64,000 nt of DNA from Vibrio sinensis. GTDB taxonomy: Bacteria; Pseudomonadota; Gammaproteobacteria; Enterobacterales; Vibrionaceae. Made by a program: the position numbers and the translations under genes. Under the pieces are notes generated by a model. The model was not told where the DNA came from, searched no databases, and was given only the letters and a program-made list of their open reading frames with translations. How positions within the stretch are numbered: position 1 is the first letter of the stretch; every line of letters starts with the position of its first letter. The stretch is from NCBI RefSeq assembly GCF_003605645.1, contig NZ_QVMU01000002.1:186001-250000 (forward strand). The letters are read 5' to 3'. Shown piece by piece: positions 45,340-57,721 of this stretch.

Positions 45340-46479
45340 TTAAGCGCTGTGTTTTTTGATAAGTTCGATGAAATGGTCAAATAGTGGAGCCGCGTCTTCA
45401 GGACCAGGGCTCGCTTCTGGGTGACCTTGGAAGCTAAATGCTGGCTTATCAGTACGGTGAATACCTTGTAAAGAGCCATCAAATAACGAAACGTGTGTGG
45501 CACGTAGCGTTTCTGGTAAGGTAGCTTCATCCGCTGCAAAACCGTGGTTCTGAGAGGTAATCATAACCACACCGCGATCCAAATCTTTTACTGGGTGGTT
45601 AGCACCATGGTGACCAAATTTCATTTTTACTGTTTGCGCACCAGACGCAAGCGCAAGAATTTGATGACCAAGACAAATACCAAACAGTGGTAGGCCTTTT
45701 TCTAGGAAAACTTTTGTCGCTTCAATTGCGTAAGTACAAGGCGCAGGGTCGCCAGGGCCATTCGATAAGAAGACACCATCAGGCTTAAGTGCTAGAACTT
45801 CTTCTGCACTCGTTTCTGCTGGAACAACTGTTAGGCGGCAACCGCGGTCAACCAACATGCGTAAGATGTTTCGTTTTGCGCCGAAGTCGTAGGCAACAAC
45901 GTGATATGGCAACTCGCTGTCATCTTTCGCTTCAGGAAGTCCACCCGTAAGCGTCCACGAACCTTGTTTCCATTGATACGCTTCTTTTGTTGTAACCTCT
46001 TTCGCAAGATCCATACCTTTCAAGCCAGGGAATTCTTTTGCTTTTGCTAAAGCAAAAGCTTCATCAAGGTTATTACCAGCAACGATACAACCGTTTTGAG
46101 CACCTTTTTCACGGAGAATACGGGTCAATTTACGAGTATCGATATCAGCAATACCTACAATGTTTTGCGACTTAAGATAATCAGAAAGGGAAAGTTCATT
46201 ACGGAAGTTAGAAGCGATAAGAGGAAGATCGCGGATCACAAGGCCTTGTGCATGAATCGAGGATGATTCTTCGTCTTCGGAATTAGTTCCGGTATTGCCA
46301 ATGTGAGGGTAAGTAAGAGTAACGATTTGCTGTGAATAAGAAGGATCAGTGAGAATTTCTTGGTACCCCGTCATCGAGGTATTAAAAACAACTTCACCAA
46401 CGGAAAAACCATCTGCTCCAATGGAAACACCGCGGAACACTGTCCCATCTTCTAGGACTAACAGTGCTGATTTACTCAA
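45340..46479 (-). CDS. carA: Carbamoyl-phosphate synthase, small (glutaminase) subunit
   Basis: Glutamine amidotransferase subunit (379 residues) feeding ammonia to CarB. The N-terminal CPSase domain starts [16 protein letters not shown]. The class I GATase domain has the nucleophile in [15 protein letters not shown] and the His/Glu in [11 protein letters not shown]. The start is a TTG at 46479 with GGAGG 5 nt upstream, which fits the family N-terminus. The frame is open 32 codons further but without family similarity. A good sigma70 promoter lies about 105 bp upstream. Confidence 0.96.
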   Translation of the reverse strand: MSKSALLVLEDGTVFRGVSIGADGFSVGEVVFNTSMTGYQEILTDPSYSQQIVTLTYPHIGNTGTNSEDEESSSIHAQGLVIRDLPLIASNFRNELSLSDYLKSQNIVGIADIDTRKLTRILREKGAQNGCIVAGNNLDEAFALAKAKEFPGLKGMDLAKEVTTKEAYQWKQGSWTLTGGLPEAKDDSELPYHVVAYDFGAKRNILRMLVDRGCRLTVVPAETSAEEVLALKPDGVFLSNGPGDPAPCTYAIEATKVFLEKGLPLFGICLGHQILALASGAQTVKMKFGHHGANHPVKDLDRGVVMITSQNHGFAADEATLPETLRATHVSLFDGSLQGIHRTDKPAFSFQGHPEASPGPEDAAPLFDHFIELIKKHSA

Positions 46480-46584
46480 GACAACCTCCAGAATAAAAAT
46501 GCATAAATAATAAATATAATTGCAACTTTGCCTTACATCAAGCCATAACCATGCGCTTTTAGGGTATCCAGACAAATTGGCGGT

Positions 46585-46613
46585 ATTCTAATTACGCTTG
46601 TGATATGTGTCAA
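46585..46613 (-). promoter_or_regulatory. carAB promoter, sigma70 type
   Basis: On the minus strand TTGACA, exactly 17 bp and TAGAAT. The strongest promoter match in the window; it predicts a leader of about 100 nt. Confidence 0.75.
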
Positions 46614-46779
46614 TAAACATTCGAAATTAAATTCAATATTTAAGAGCAAATAGCTATAAAACATCACTAAGCCGCCAAAATAGCAACTTTAGACGCAACA
46701 ATAGCACTCAAAAAATGTATTTAGTGAACTTAGAGATCATAACAATTTACCATACGGCATAAAAAACAATACCAACCTG

Positions 46780-46795
46780 ACGCAAACGTTGCTAA
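46780..46795. promoter_or_regulatory. PurR-like operator upstream of carA
   Basis: ACGCAAACGTTGCTAA fits 8 of 11 fixed positions of the PurR consensus. E. coli carAB is PurR-controlled, but this site lies about 170 bp upstream of the promoter, so its role is uncertain. Confidence 0.35.
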
Positions 46796-46843
46796 CACCA
46801 AAATAACATTGAATTTTGACAATCACATACAGCAAACAACAAA

Positions 46844-46897
46844 AAAAGGCCAAAAACACAAGATTACCAAGCTGTAATCAACTGTTTTTGACCTTTT
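46844..46897 (-). terminator. Intrinsic terminator after dapB
   Basis: On the minus strand AAAAGGTCAAAAACA pairs with TGTTTTTGGCCTTTT over 15 bp (G-U allowed). An inner GATTAC/GTAATC stem sits within, and a T run follows. Confidence 0.75.
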
Positions 46898-46961
46898 AAA
46901 TTTTTAAGATAAATTCGACTTTTATAAAAAACGCCAACTCTCGTTAGCGCATATTTATGTA

Positions 46962-47852
<891 letters not shown>

Positions 47853-47861
47853 CTACCAATA

Positions 47862-48269
47862 CTATGACTGACGAGCAAACTCTTTCACTACTCGATTTAA
47901 GATTGGTACGTTCGCCTCAGGAAAGGAGTAGTTGATTAACTCTTCAATGTTAACCCAAAGACCTTGCTGCCCTTCTTTACCATAAGGCAGGTCTTCAAAC
48001 CCATCAACCACGATAAAATCAAACTTAAGTGACTTATCTGGATAGTCATATTCAAGGTGCTCAAATAAGTATTGCTTAGTAACTGTGATACCAATCTCTT
48101 CATAGAGCTCACGAGCCATCGCGTCTTCGATTGATTCATCGACCTCAACCTTACCGCCTGGAAACTCCCAAAAACCACCCTTATGTTTATCATCAGGGCG
48201 CTTCGTAATAAAAATCTGCGATTTATCTTGGTTAAAGATCACCGCAGCAACGATATGTATACGTTTCAT
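47862..48269 (-). CDS. mutT: 8-oxo-dGTP diphosphatase MutT
   Basis: Nudix hydrolase of 135 residues that clears 8-oxo-dGTP from the nucleotide pool and prevents A:T to C:G mutations. The Nudix box GGKVEVDESIEDAMARELYE is complete, followed by EIGI. The N-terminus KRIHIVAAVIFN and the WEFPGG segment are typical of MutT proper. AGGA stands upstream of the ATG. It is adjacent to secA, as in E. coli. Confidence 0.94.
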   Translation of the reverse strand: MKRIHIVAAVIFNQDKSQIFITKRPDDKHKGGFWEFPGGKVEVDESIEDAMARELYEEIGITVTKQYLFEHLEYDYPDKSLKFDFIVVDGFEDLPYGKEGQQGLWVNIEELINYSFPEANVPILNRVVKEFARQS

Positions 48270-48404
48270 CGATTCTTTTTCCTAACAAGTTGCTTTGGAC
48301 TATCAAGTACCACATCTAGGGGCTAATCTCTATCAAGAGCACCATCTCGTGCGCACCTCACTCTTAAGTGATAACAACCAAAACACCAGAATTTACTTAA
48401 AAAA

Positions 48405-48424
48405 AGAGCCGCCTAAGCGACTCT
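48405..48424 (-). terminator. Intrinsic terminator after secA
   Basis: On the minus strand AGAGTCGC-TTAG-GCGGCTCT (one mismatch) is followed by seven T. Confidence 0.8.
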
Positions 48425-48470
48425 CAATTTATTATGTTTTATTTGCAAGCTAAGCTGTTTTCAAACAGGT

Positions 48471-51197
48471 TTAGCCAATCTGACCATGGCACTGCTTGTA
48501 TTTTTTACCGCTGCCACAAGGACAAGGTTCATTACGGCCGACTTTACGCTCATCACGAACAACTGGTTGCTGAGAATCTTGCGACTCTTCACCATCTGAC
48601 AGCTGATTTTGTGCTGTTGCATGTTGAGCTTGTGCGCGACGCGCTGCTTCTTCAGCTTGAGCTTGACGTTGTGCTTCCATACGCTCAACTTCTTCTTGCT
48701 GCTGCACTCGAACTTTAGACAAGATGGTCACGACATCAGTTTTCAAAGAGTCCAGTAAACCTTCGAACAACTCAAATGATTCACGCTTAAATTCTTGTTT
48801 CGGGTTCTTTTGAGCATAGCCGCGTAGGTGAATACCTTGACGAAGGTGATCCATCGCAGCAAGGTGCTCTTTCCACAATGTATCCAGCGTTTGTAGCATC
48901 ACAGATTTTTCGAAGTTACGTAGCACTTGTGCGCCAACAACTTCTTCTTTGTTACGATAAACGCTCGTAGCAAGATCTAGCACTTTTTCGCGCAAAGCTT
49001 CTTCATAAAGCTTATCGTCTTCTTCAAGCCATTGTGCAATCGGCGCATCTAGGTCAAAGTCGTTCTTCAAACGTTCTTCTAGTGCTGGTACATCCCACAT
49101 TTCTTCCAAAGATTGTGGTGGAATATATTCATCAATGATTGACGCTAAAACATCGGCACGGTTTTGCTCAATCATCTCACTGATATCTTCAGCAACCATT
49201 AGTTCATCACGAAGCTCGTAAACCACTTTACGTTGATCGTTAGCTACATCATCGTATTCAAGCAATTGCTTACGAATATCGAAGTTACGACCCTCTACTT
49301 TACGCTGTGCTTTTTCGATTGAACGAGAGAGCATTTTCGATTCGATTGCTTCACCTTCTTCCATACCACTTTGAATTAGGCTTGCCATACGATCAGAAGT
49401 AAAGATACGTAATAGTGAATCTTCCATGGATAGGTAGAAACGAGAAGAACCAGCATCACCTTGACGACCAGAACGACCACGTAGCTGGTTATCGATACGA
49501 CGAGATTCATGACGCTCTGTACCAATAATATGCAGTCCACCAGCTTCTAGTACTTGATCGTGTACCACTTTCCATTCAGCTTTAATCGCACTGATTTGTT
49601 CTGGTGTTGGATTGCTTAGCTGCTCAACTTTCATCTGCCAGCTACCACCCAACACAATATCAGTACCACGACCAGCCATGTTAGTTGCGATAGTCACCGC
49701 ACCTGGTGTACCTGCTTCAGCAACAATTTCCGCTTCTCTTTCGTGGAACTTAGCGTTAAGAACGTTATGCTTGATCTTTGCTTGTTTCAACGCGTTCGAT
49801 AACAGTTCAGATTTTTCAATCGAGACAGTACCAACAAGCGATGGCTGACCTTTTGCTACACGTTCTTTGATATCTTCAATAATTGCTGCGAATTTATCAG
49901 CTTCAGTACGATAAACCATATCAGGCATATCGTTACGAATCATCGGTTGGTTCGTAGGAACAACAACTGTTTCTAAACCGTAGATAGATTGGAATTCAAA
50001 TGCTTCTGTATCTGCAGTACCAGTCATACCTGACAGTTTGTCGTACAAACGGAAGAAGTTCTGGAACGTAATTGAAGCGAGAGTTTGGTTCTCGTTCTGA
50101 ATTTTTACGCCTTCTTTCGCTTCAACTGCCTGATGTAGACCTTCAGACCATCGACGACCTGGCATGGTACGACCTGTATGCTCATCAACGATGACCACTT
50201 CGCCGTCATCATTCACGATATAATCAACGTTCTTTTCAAATAGTACATGAGCGCGTAGCGCCGCATTGACATGGTGTAGCAGGCTAATGTTTGTTGGTGA
50301 GTAAAGAGTATCACCCTCTTCCATCATACCATTTTGAACCATGAGCTCTTCAACGAACTCTTGACCTGTCTCAGTTAGATATACTTGTTTTGATTTTTCA
50401 TCTAACGTGTAGTGACCATCACCACGATACTCTTCTGAATCTTCTTGATCTTGTCGCTTCAGATTAGGAATCAAAATGTTAATACGAGTATAAAGATCAG
50501 AACTGTCTTCTGCAGGGCCTGAAATGATAAGAGGTGTACGCGCTTCATCAATTAAGATTGAGTCAACTTCATCCACAACAGCAAAGAAACGAGCACGTTG
50601 TACGCGGTCTTCTGCTCTAAATGCCATGTTGTCACGTAGGTAATCAAAACCAAATTCGTTATTTGTTCCGTATAGAATATCGGCTAAGTAAGCTTCTTTT
50701 TTCTCATGAGGAGGCATATTTGGCACGTTAATACCAACTGACATTCCTAGGAACTCAAATAATGGACGGTTTGTCTCAGCATCACGTTTAGCAAGGTAAT
50801 CGTTCACTGTCACGATATGTACGCCGTGACCTGGTAATGCATTTAAATAGGCTGGCAAGGTCGCTGTCAGCGTTTTACCTTCACCCGTACGCATTTCTGC
50901 GATTTGGCCAGCATTCAATACCATGCCACCAATAAGCTGTACATCAAAGTGACGCATGCCGTATACACGCTTAGAAGCTTCACGAACAGTTGCAAAAGCT
51001 TCTGGAAGAAGTTTATCTAACGTCTCACCTTGTTCTAAGCGTTGACGAAACTCGACAGTTTTCGCTTTTAGTTCTTCGTCAGATAATGCTTCGAATGTCG
51101 GCTCGTAATTATTGATCTCTTTGACGATTTTTCTAAGGCGGCGCAATGTGCGGTCATTTCGACTGCCAATTACCTTTGTCAGTAGCTTAGTTATCAT
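48471..51197 (-). CDS. secA: Protein translocase ATPase SecA
   Basis: Motor that drives preproteins through SecYEG, 908 residues. It carries Walker [21 protein letters not shown], the [15 protein letters not shown] box, [30 protein letters not shown] and the C-terminal zinc-binding tail [14 protein letters not shown] that contacts SecB. The ATG at 51197 gives the [12 protein letters not shown] start of the family. The frame is open seven codons further. No secM or other gene lies between it and lpxC, so control by a SecM-like arrest peptide is not apparent. Confidence 0.97.
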   Translation of the reverse strand: MITKLLTKVIGSRNDRTLRRLRKIVKEINNYEPTFEALSDEELKAKTVEFRQRLEQGETLDKLLPEAFATVREASKRVYGMRHFDVQLIGGMVLNAGQIAEMRTGEGKTLTATLPAYLNALPGHGVHIVTVNDYLAKRDAETNRPLFEFLGMSVGINVPNMPPHEKKEAYLADILYGTNNEFGFDYLRDNMAFRAEDRVQRARFFAVVDEVDSILIDEARTPLIISGPAEDSSDLYTRINILIPNLKRQDQEDSEEYRGDGHYTLDEKSKQVYLTETGQEFVEELMVQNGMMEEGDTLYSPTNISLLHHVNAALRAHVLFEKNVDYIVNDDGEVVIVDEHTGRTMPGRRWSEGLHQAVEAKEGVKIQNENQTLASITFQNFFRLYDKLSGMTGTADTEAFEFQSIYGLETVVVPTNQPMIRNDMPDMVYRTEADKFAAIIEDIKERVAKGQPSLVGTVSIEKSELLSNALKQAKIKHNVLNAKFHEREAEIVAEAGTPGAVTIATNMAGRGTDIVLGGSWQMKVEQLSNPTPEQISAIKAEWKVVHDQVLEAGGLHIIGTERHESRRIDNQLRGRSGRQGDAGSSRFYLSMEDSLLRIFTSDRMASLIQSGMEEGEAIESKMLSRSIEKAQRKVEGRNFDIRKQLLEYDDVANDQRKVVYELRDELMVAEDISEMIEQNRADVLASIIDEYIPPQSLEEMWDVPALEERLKNDFDLDAPIAQWLEEDDKLYEEALREKVLDLATSVYRNKEEVVGAQVLRNFEKSVMLQTLDTLWKEHLAAMDHLRQGIHLRGYAQKNPKQEFKRESFELFEGLLDSLKTDVVTILSKVRVQQQEEVERMEAQRQAQAEEAARRAQAQHATAQNQLSDGEESQDSQQPVVRDERKVGRNEPCPCGSGKKYKQCHGQIG

Positions 51198-51744
51198 TTT
51201 CTTTGAATCTCTCTTCAATTAGATCTAGATCGAGGACGACCTATTCTTAAATGCCTTAATGCTTTCAGTCTCTACCAGTTTTGAACTAAGAATACTGAGA
51301 TAAATCATTTAGTACGGATATTGTGTTAAGAAGCTTGAATTTCAAGGCTTCATCCATATTAGGTTGGCATTAGTTTAAAAAATTTTGGCGGTAACAACCA
51401 ACTACAAATGAATTTGTTTGAACTATTCTTTATTTTTTATCGGTGTTTGCCGTAAGTTTATTCGTTTTCACTCAATTTTCGGCAATTTAGTTCGCTTTAG
51501 ATGGCCCAAATAGACTGAATTTACGTTAATTCGATATCTGGAGAATCAAGCCTATTAGAACTGAACTCAATAATCACGGTAACCTTTTCAGGTTTAACTA
51601 TACCGTTACCCTATTAGAGCAATGATGATGTAAATAGTGACATGGTTCGAATACTGTTCGTTTTCATCGTATCGCCCAGTTAACCAAAGTCCATATACAA
51701 AAAAACCAGACTAAAAAGTCTGGTTTTTTTTAAACTGGTGTTAC
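51198..51744. other. secA upstream region without a gene
   Basis: 547 bp, AT-rich, with many stops in all frames. It contains GGTAAC...GTTACC (about 51579-51609) and, at the right end, the lpxC terminator. A 23-codon ORF (51286-51357) lacks a ribosome binding site. Confidence 0.6.
51699..51730. terminator. Intrinsic terminator after lpxC
   Basis: AAAAAACCAGACT and AGTCTGGTTTTTTTT around a 4-nt loop. On the minus strand the stem ends in a T run; it lies 15 bp after the lpxC stop. Confidence 0.88.
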
Positions 51745-52662
51745 TTACGCTAATACCATATTTGGCTCAGCAAAAGCGACTGGAGAAACAGCTTCTTCTT
51801 CAAACGTTACCCACTCCCAAGCTTCTTGGTCTGCAAGTACTGCTCTCAAAAGCTGGTTGTTCAAACCATGGCCTGATTTGTATGCGCGGAATTCACCGAT
51901 AATAGCGTTACCACACATGTATAAATCGCCAATAGCATCCAAGACTTTGTGAGTGACAAATTCATTATCAAAACGTAAGCCTTCTTCATTCAGAATACGG
52001 TAATCATCCAATACAATAGCATTGTCAAAACTACCACCAAGAACTAGGTTCTTAGACTGAAGAAATTCAATATCACGCATAAAACCGAAAGTACGAGCTC
52101 TCGAGATATCTTTGATAAAGCTTTGAGACGAGAAATCAAACTTAAGATGCTGTTGGTCTGCATCAATCGCTGGGTGGCTAAACTCAATTTCGAAATCCAT
52201 ACGGAAGCCGTTGTATGGTAATAGCTCTGCCCATTTATCGTCTTCTTCAAAACGAACTGGCTTTTTAATACGGATAAAACGTTTTAATGCGTTTTGCTCT
52301 TGAATACCTGCTTGTTGTAGAAGAAAAACAAACGGGCTTGCGCTGCCATCCATAATTGGAATTTCAGGAGCGTCAACTTCAATAATAATATTGTCGATAC
52401 CCATACCTGCAAGTGCTGCACTTAAGTGCTCAACCGTTGAGATACGAATACCTTCATCGTTAACTAATGCTGTACACAGCATAGTATCACGCACAGATTC
52501 TGGATCTGCTGGAAAATCAACAGGTGGATTAACATCAGTACGACGATAAATAATACCTGTGTTTGCAGCAGCTGGGCGAAGAGTAAGCGTTACTTTACGA
52601 CCAGAGTGGAGACCCACACCAGTTGTTTTCACTAATTCTTTCAGAGTACGTTGTCTGATCAT
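51745..52662 (-). CDS. lpxC: UDP-3-O-acyl-N-acetylglucosamine deacetylase
   Basis: First committed enzyme of lipid A synthesis, a Zn2+ deacetylase of 305 residues. It shows [16 protein letters not shown], the zinc ligand His in [18 protein letters not shown] and the later pair in [15 protein letters not shown], plus [15 protein letters not shown] with the catalytic His. The normal length and the position after ftsZ are as in other Gammaproteobacteria. Confidence 0.97.
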   Translation of the reverse strand: MIRQRTLKELVKTTGVGLHSGRKVTLTLRPAAANTGIIYRRTDVNPPVDFPADPESVRDTMLCTALVNDEGIRISTVEHLSAALAGMGIDNIIIEVDAPEIPIMDGSASPFVFLLQQAGIQEQNALKRFIRIKKPVRFEEDDKWAELLPYNGFRMDFEIEFSHPAIDADQQHLKFDFSSQSFIKDISRARTFGFMRDIEFLQSKNLVLGGSFDNAIVLDDYRILNEEGLRFDNEFVTHKVLDAIGDLYMCGNAIIGEFRAYKSGHGLNNQLLRAVLADQEAWEWVTFEEEAVSPVAFAEPNMVLA

Positions 52663-52761
52663 CTACTTGCCTCAGTATAAATGCCACAAATCACGGCCGA
52701 TATTCAGTATCGACCGTGGATCCTACCACAATTACGCGTGCAGTCAAATAATGGCGAAAAC

Positions 52762-53997
52762 TTAGTCAGCTTGGCGACGTAAGAATGCAGGAATATCTAG
52801 ATACCCACTTTCTTTTTCAGCCTTAGGTGCTGCACTTTGTGCTGCTCCAGCACTCGATCCCATTGAAGACGCTGTCTGTGTATTCACTTGTGGCTTCTCT
52901 TGCAAAGTCGCTGGTTTTTCTTCCACTTTATTCACAACGGTTTGTTGAGTAACAACAGGTTGTTGTGTTTGATGTTGTGGTTGAGCAACTGGTGCTACTT
53001 TTGCTTTTCCGCCTGCTACCAAAGTGATATCAGGTTTCTTTTCGTTACCAATACCTGTCGCAACAACAGTAACTCGGATTTCATCAGCCATATCTGGATC
53101 AAGTGAAGTACCGATAACAACGGTTGCATTGTCAGATGCAAATGCTTTCACTGTGTTACCCACAGTTTCAAACTCATCAAGACGCATATCAAGGCCGGCT
53201 GTAATGTTCACAAGAACACCACGAGCACCAGCAAGATCGATATCTTCTAGTAGCGGGCTAGAAATCGCCATTTCAGCCGCTTCTTCAGCTCGGTCTTCGC
53301 CTTTTGCCACGCCGCTACCCATCATTGCATGACCCATTTCAGACATTACCGTTCTTACGTCGGCAAAGTCCACGTTGATCATACCAGGACGAGTAATCAG
53401 TTCTGCAATACCTTGAACCGCATTCTTAAGTACATCGTTCGCACTAGCAAAAGCTTCGAGTAAAGTGATACCACGACCCAGTACTTTAAGTAGCTTTTCG
53501 TTTGGAATAGTAATTAAAGAGTCTACGTGTTTCGATAGCTCTTCAATACCTTGCTCTGCAAACGCTAAACGCTTTTTACCTTCGAAGCTAAACGGCTTAG
53601 TCACAACAGCTACAGTTAGAATACCAAGCTCTTTGGCAACTTCTGCAATAACAGGAGCTGCACCAGTACCAGTACCGCCACCCATACCTGCTGCGATAAA
53701 TACCATATCGGCACCCGTCAGCACTTCTTTAATTCGATCACGGTCTTCGAGAGCAGCATCACGTCCTACTTGAGGATTCGCGCCAGCACCCAGACCTTTG
53801 GTCATATCACCACCAATCTGAATTACACTACTTACGCTGGTTTTACGAAGTGCTTGAGCATCAGTATTAATACTAATGAATTCAACGCCTTCAATTGATT
53901 CGCGTACCATGTGCTCAACGGCGTTACCGCCACCGCCACCAACCCCAACGACTTTAATTACTGCATCGTCAGACATTTCCATCATCGGTTCAAACAT
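52762..53997 (-). CDS. ftsZ: Cell division protein FtsZ
   Basis: Tubulin-like GTPase that forms the division ring, 411 residues. The N-terminal GTPase domain has [15 protein letters not shown] and the tubulin signature [17 protein letters not shown]. The T7 loop with the catalytic Asp is in [14 protein letters not shown] Gln/Val-rich linker (about 318-395) leads to the C-terminal peptide [13 protein letters not shown], which binds FtsA and ZipA. It is 30 bp after ftsA. Also a likely target of several internal dcw promoters. Confidence 0.98.
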   Translation of the reverse strand: MFEPMMEMSDDAVIKVVGVGGGGGNAVEHMVRESIEGVEFISINTDAQALRKTSVSSVIQIGGDMTKGLGAGANPQVGRDAALEDRDRIKEVLTGADMVFIAAGMGGGTGTGAAPVIAEVAKELGILTVAVVTKPFSFEGKKRLAFAEQGIEELSKHVDSLITIPNEKLLKVLGRGITLLEAFASANDVLKNAVQGIAELITRPGMINVDFADVRTVMSEMGHAMMGSGVAKGEDRAEEAAEMAISSPLLEDIDLAGARGVLVNITAGLDMRLDEFETVGNTVKAFASDNATVVIGTSLDPDMADEIRVTVVATGIGNEKKPDITLVAGGKAKVAPVAQPQHQTQQPVVTQQTVVNKVEEKPATLQEKPQVNTQTASSMGSSAGAAQSAAPKAEKESGYLDIPAFLRRQAD

Positions 53998-54027
53998 GTG
54001 TTTTCTCCGTTTTTCCTGCTGCTCAGG

Positions 54028-55290
54028 TTAAAACTCTTTTTGTATCCAGTTACGTAAGCGATCAAACAATGACGTTACAGATTGGCGCTTAGGCTCATTG
54101 TATTCTGTCTCATCATTTATTTGGCTATCTCTTGCGTAATGAAGTAAACCAACTGCCGTAGAATGATACGGCTCTTTAACGTAATCTGTTAAGCCACTCA
54201 CCTCTAAAGGTTTGCCGACTCTAACTTGGTTGCGGAAAACTCGTTCCGCACACTCTACCAATCCTTCAATTTGCGCGGCACCACCGGTTAATACAACCCC
54301 AGCGGCCAAGTGGTGTTTAATGCCATCTTCGCGCAATTTTTCTTGAACCGTATCGATAGTTTGATTAACTAATCCCATTAATTCAGCGTAACGTGGCTCG
54401 ATAACTTCAGCCAGAGTTTGTCTCTGTAGGCTTCTTGATGGGCGGCCACCCACGCTAGGAACGTTAACCGTATCATCCTTGCTAACTAGCTCACTAAGAG
54501 CACAGCCATATTTTACTTTTATTTCTTCCGCATCACTTACTGGAGTGCCGAATGCAAAGGCGATATCACTCGTCACTGCATTACCTGCGTAAGAAAAAAC
54601 TTCTGTATGTCGTAATGCGCCACCAGTCCAAATGGAAACATCCATCGTACCAGCACCGATATCGACAACACATACACCAAGTTCACGTTCATCGTCGGTG
54701 ATAACTGCGTTGCTCGAAGCTAATCCGGAATAAACCAGTTGCTCAACATTCAGTCCACAACGCTCTACCGCTTTGATAATATTTCTTGCCATATCGCTAT
54801 GACAAGAAATCAAATGCACGCTAACTTCCATACGTACGCCAGATAATCCTAGCGGATTCTTGATACCTTCTTGGTAATCAATTGTAAATTCTTGCGGAAT
54901 AACATGAAGAATGCGCTGTTCATCACCAATTTTAATTGACTTGGCGGTATGAATCGCACGATCCATATCTTCTTGAGATACCTCCTCATCGGAGATAGTT
55001 CCCATTCCTTTTTCTATACGACTGGCAATATGTCGGCCTGACAGTGAAAGAAAGACATTACTAATCTGACATTCAGCCATCAATTCCGCTTGATCTACCG
55101 CACGCTGAACCGATTTAACGACCGATTCAAGATCATTGACGCCACCTTTATCCATCCCGCGAGATGGGCTAGTGCCTGCGCCAATAATGTTAATTTGACC
55201 GTCGGGTAAAACCTCTCCAACGAGAGCTGATACGGTAGCGGTACCTATATCAAGACCAACAATAATGTTGTCATCAGCGGTCTTAGTCAT
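54028..55290 (-). CDS. ftsA: Cell division protein FtsA
   Basis: Actin-like ATPase that tethers FtsZ to the membrane, 420 residues. It has IIVGLDIGTATVSALVGEV, CVVDIGAGTMDVSIW and VVLTGGAAQIEGL of the actin-fold phosphate loops. The C-terminal amphipathic helix SLFDRLRNWIQKEF is the membrane-targeting sequence. It overlaps ftsQ by 8 bp, implying translational coupling. Confidence 0.97.
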   Translation of the reverse strand: MTKTADDNIIVGLDIGTATVSALVGEVLPDGQINIIGAGTSPSRGMDKGGVNDLESVVKSVQRAVDQAELMAECQISNVFLSLSGRHIASRIEKGMGTISDEEVSQEDMDRAIHTAKSIKIGDEQRILHVIPQEFTIDYQEGIKNPLGLSGVRMEVSVHLISCHSDMARNIIKAVERCGLNVEQLVYSGLASSNAVITDDERELGVCVVDIGAGTMDVSIWTGGALRHTEVFSYAGNAVTSDIAFAFGTPVSDAEEIKVKYGCALSELVSKDDTVNVPSVGGRPSRSLQRQTLAEVIEPRYAELMGLVNQTIDTVQEKLREDGIKHHLAAGVVLTGGAAQIEGLVECAERVFRNQVRVGKPLEVSGLTDYVKEPYHSTAVGLLHYARDSQINDETEYNEPKRQSVTSLFDRLRNWIQKEF

Positions 55291-56065
55291 CTGTACTCTC
55301 TTGTTCTAAGTCTTGTTCGGGAAACCACCCAACGGCAGCGCCGGTATCGTATCTAAGGTCAATGTAACTGACTCGTTGAGCTTTGCTATCGAGGTTTTTA
55401 TATAAATATACAAATCTATCGATGCGCTCTTGTAACGACTCTTTACCTAACTCTAATCGAATACCATTATCGAGAATAATCTGCCAAGCTCGGCGGTCAT
55501 TAAGTACCAATGACGTAATCGTCAAATCAAGAGCTTTAAATTTAGGGCTAATTTCATGCCAAACGGTTAAGACATCTTTACTGGTGTTTTCTGGCCCGTA
55601 AAGTTTAACGCGATCGCCTTCAAGCTCGCCAATATCACCATTAAAAATGACCCCTTGGTCATTTAATAATGCGTTACCATTCCAGATTGCTTCTGCATGA
55701 TACTCAGTCAAAAAAACCTTTACCGTATCTGGCCACTGCTTACGAACTGAAGCATGGGAAACCCAAGGTATGGATTCTATGGTTTGTTGTAGTGTATCGA
55801 CGTCCTGTGACATGAACGTTCCCACATGCTCTAAATGACCAAAAGCACGTTGTACATCTGCTGCACTAACGTATTTTAAATCACCTTGTAGCACTATTTT
55901 TGATAACGGAAGGCGCTGGTCATCCCACATCCAAGATATGGTGCTGTAAAGAAGCGAACCTATCAATAACGTCACCACTAAAAGAAAAGCGCCTCCAACG
56001 GCATGTTTTCTTATTAACGGAGAGTTGGATATACGACGGCCTTTCGTAAGTGTCACTTGTTTCAA
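55283..56065 (-). CDS. ftsQ: Cell division protein FtsQ
   Basis: Bitopic division protein of 260 residues linking early and late divisome proteins. A short cytoplasmic part is followed by one membrane segment (about 26-48, GGAFLLVVTLLIGSLLY), a POTRA domain (KIVLQGDLKYVSAADVQRAF and following) and a beta domain. The start is a TTG at 56065 with AAGGA 9 nt upstream, and no ATG upstream would serve. The preceding gene is murC, with no ddlB between them. Confidence 0.94.
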   Translation of the reverse strand: MKQVTLTKGRRISNSPLIRKHAVGGAFLLVVTLLIGSLLYSTISWMWDDQRLPLSKIVLQGDLKYVSAADVQRAFGHLEHVGTFMSQDVDTLQQTIESIPWVSHASVRKQWPDTVKVFLTEYHAEAIWNGNALLNDQGVIFNGDIGELEGDRVKLYGPENTSKDVLTVWHEISPKFKALDLTITSLVLNDRRAWQIILDNGIRLELGKESLQERIDRFVYLYKNLDSKAQRVSYIDLRYDTGAAVGWFPEQDLEQESTDD

Positions 56066-56150
56066 AGCCGATAGTCCTTGCCTTTAATTCGCAACCCCAC
56101 TTCCTATTCCATTATCAAATAGAGGAAAAAGCACTTACTTGAACCTTGGG

Positions 56151-56178
56151 ATTATACTGGGGTCACTAAAAGTATCAA
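56151..56178 (-). promoter_or_regulatory. Promoter upstream of ftsQ
   Basis: On the minus strand TTGATA, 16 bp and a perfect TATAAT, in the 183-bp murC-ftsQ gap. It would drive ftsQAZ independently of the mur genes. Confidence 0.7.
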
Positions 56179-56248
56179 ACATTGAAAATGAGAAATCATC
56201 AATAAAACACATTTATTGCGTCAAATATCCAAAATCTCACCTATTCAA

Positions 56249-57709
56249 TTAAGCGCTGAGCATTTTATTTACGTTAAGTTTAAAACTTGCTAGTTGCTTT
56301 GCCACTTTACCTACGTCCCCAGCACCTTGCGTTAGCACTAGGTCACCATCTTGCAAAACATTTGCTAAAACAGAAGGTAATGTATGGCTATCTGGGACAA
56401 AGATAGGGTCAACTTTGCCACGACTGCGTATAGTGCGGCACAATGAACGTCCATCTGCACCAGCAATAGGTTTCTCACCAGCCGCATAAACATCTAACAT
56501 GATCAATACATCGACATGCTCTAGTACGTTTGCAAAATCATCGTACAAATCACGAGTACGGCTGTATCTGTGTGGCTGAAAAATCATGACCAAGCGTTTT
56601 TCGGCCCAACCATCTCTTGCTGCTTTAATGGTAACGTCAACTTCAGTCGGATGATGACCATAATCATCAACTAACATCACTTGGCCAACACCAGTATCAA
56701 ACTCACCTAAGTGATCAAAACGTCGACCTGTACCCTGAGTGCCTAGCATTGCAGCCAAAATAGCCTCATCAGCAATATCATCTTCTGTCGCTACCGCAAT
56801 CGCAGCGGATGCATTCAGAGCATTATGACGACCTGGAATATTCAAGGTAATTTTCAGATCCGCTTTACCGTGACGTAAAACAGTGAATGTCCCCTGTTGA
56901 CCTTGCTGACGGTAATCGGTAATACGGACATCAGCATCTTCAGAGAAACCATAGGTGATCACTTGGCGGCTGATTTTAGGTATCAGTTCGCGCACAACCG
57001 GATCATCAATACAAACGATAGCCTGACCATAAAATGGCAGATTGTGTAGGAAATCGATAAACGTCTGCTTTAACGTTTCAAAGTCGCCGCCATAAGTATC
57101 CATATGATCAGCTTCAATATTAGTAACGATGCTAACCATTGGTTGTAGGTGTAGAAATGATGCATCACTCTCGTCAGCTTCTGCGATCAAGATACGGCTA
57201 GAACCTAAACGTGCATTGGTGCCAGCACTTTTCACTAGGCCACCGTTTACAAAAGTCGGATCTAGACCTGCTTCTGAATAAATCTGAGTCACTAGAGCCG
57301 TTGTTGTGGTTTTGCCATGTGTTCCCGCCACTGCAATGCCGTGACGAAAGCGCATCAATTCCGCTAGCATTTCAGCACGACGAACCACAGGCGTACGATT
57401 TTCTCGTGCGGCGATGATCTCAGGGTTCTCTTCGTTAATTGCTGTCGAAACAACAACAACACTAGCTTGGGCTACGTTTTCGGCTTTATGACCAATATAG
57501 ATGGTCGCACCTTTTTCAGCTAAACGCTCAGTGACTGGATTTTCAGCGATATCTGAACCAGTAATCTGATAACCTTCATTGAGCAGCACTTCAGCAATGC
57601 CGCTCATCCCTGCGCCACCGATACCGATAAAGTGAATGCATTTTACGCGGCGCATTTCTGGCACCATAGCTCTGATCTGAGCTAAATCTTGAGTATGTTT
57701 AACTGTCAT
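56249..57709 (-). CDS. murC: UDP-N-acetylmuramate--L-alanine ligase
   Basis: Adds L-Ala to UDP-MurNAc in the cytoplasm, 486 residues. Mur ligase plan: [18 protein letters not shown] (UDP binding), ATP loop [38 protein letters not shown] and [11 protein letters not shown]. It lies 12 bp downstream of murG and is followed by the gap carrying the ftsQ promoter. Confidence 0.97.
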   Translation of the reverse strand: MTVKHTQDLAQIRAMVPEMRRVKCIHFIGIGGAGMSGIAEVLLNEGYQITGSDIAENPVTERLAEKGATIYIGHKAENVAQASVVVVSTAINEENPEIIAARENRTPVVRRAEMLAELMRFRHGIAVAGTHGKTTTTALVTQIYSEAGLDPTFVNGGLVKSAGTNARLGSSRILIAEADESDASFLHLQPMVSIVTNIEADHMDTYGGDFETLKQTFIDFLHNLPFYGQAIVCIDDPVVRELIPKISRQVITYGFSEDADVRITDYRQQGQQGTFTVLRHGKADLKITLNIPGRHNALNASAAIAVATEDDIADEAILAAMLGTQGTGRRFDHLGEFDTGVGQVMLVDDYGHHPTEVDVTIKAARDGWAEKRLVMIFQPHRYSRTRDLYDDFANVLEHVDVLIMLDVYAAGEKPIAGADGRSLCRTIRSRGKVDPIFVPDSHTLPSVLANVLQDGDLVLTQGAGDVGKVAKQLASFKLNVNKMLSA

Positions 57710-57721
57710 GAAATCTTCTCA

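Larger units (their letters stand above)
46480..46961. other. carA upstream region
   Basis: 482 bp without a gene. From right to left it holds the dapB terminator, an operator-like ACGCAAACGTTGCTAA (46780-46795), a partial ARG-box-like TTGAATTTAATTTCGA (minus strand, about 46622-46637), the carA promoter and a 100-nt leader. No leader peptide was found. Confidence 0.6.

Noticed and set aside
46622..46637. ARG box upstream of carA
   Set aside because: Only one partial match to the 18-bp ARG box with the wrong half-site spacing; not enough to call ArgR control.
51286..51357. 23-codon ORF upstream of secA as a SecM-like leader
   Set aside because: No Shine-Dalgarno, no signal sequence and no stalling-like motif.
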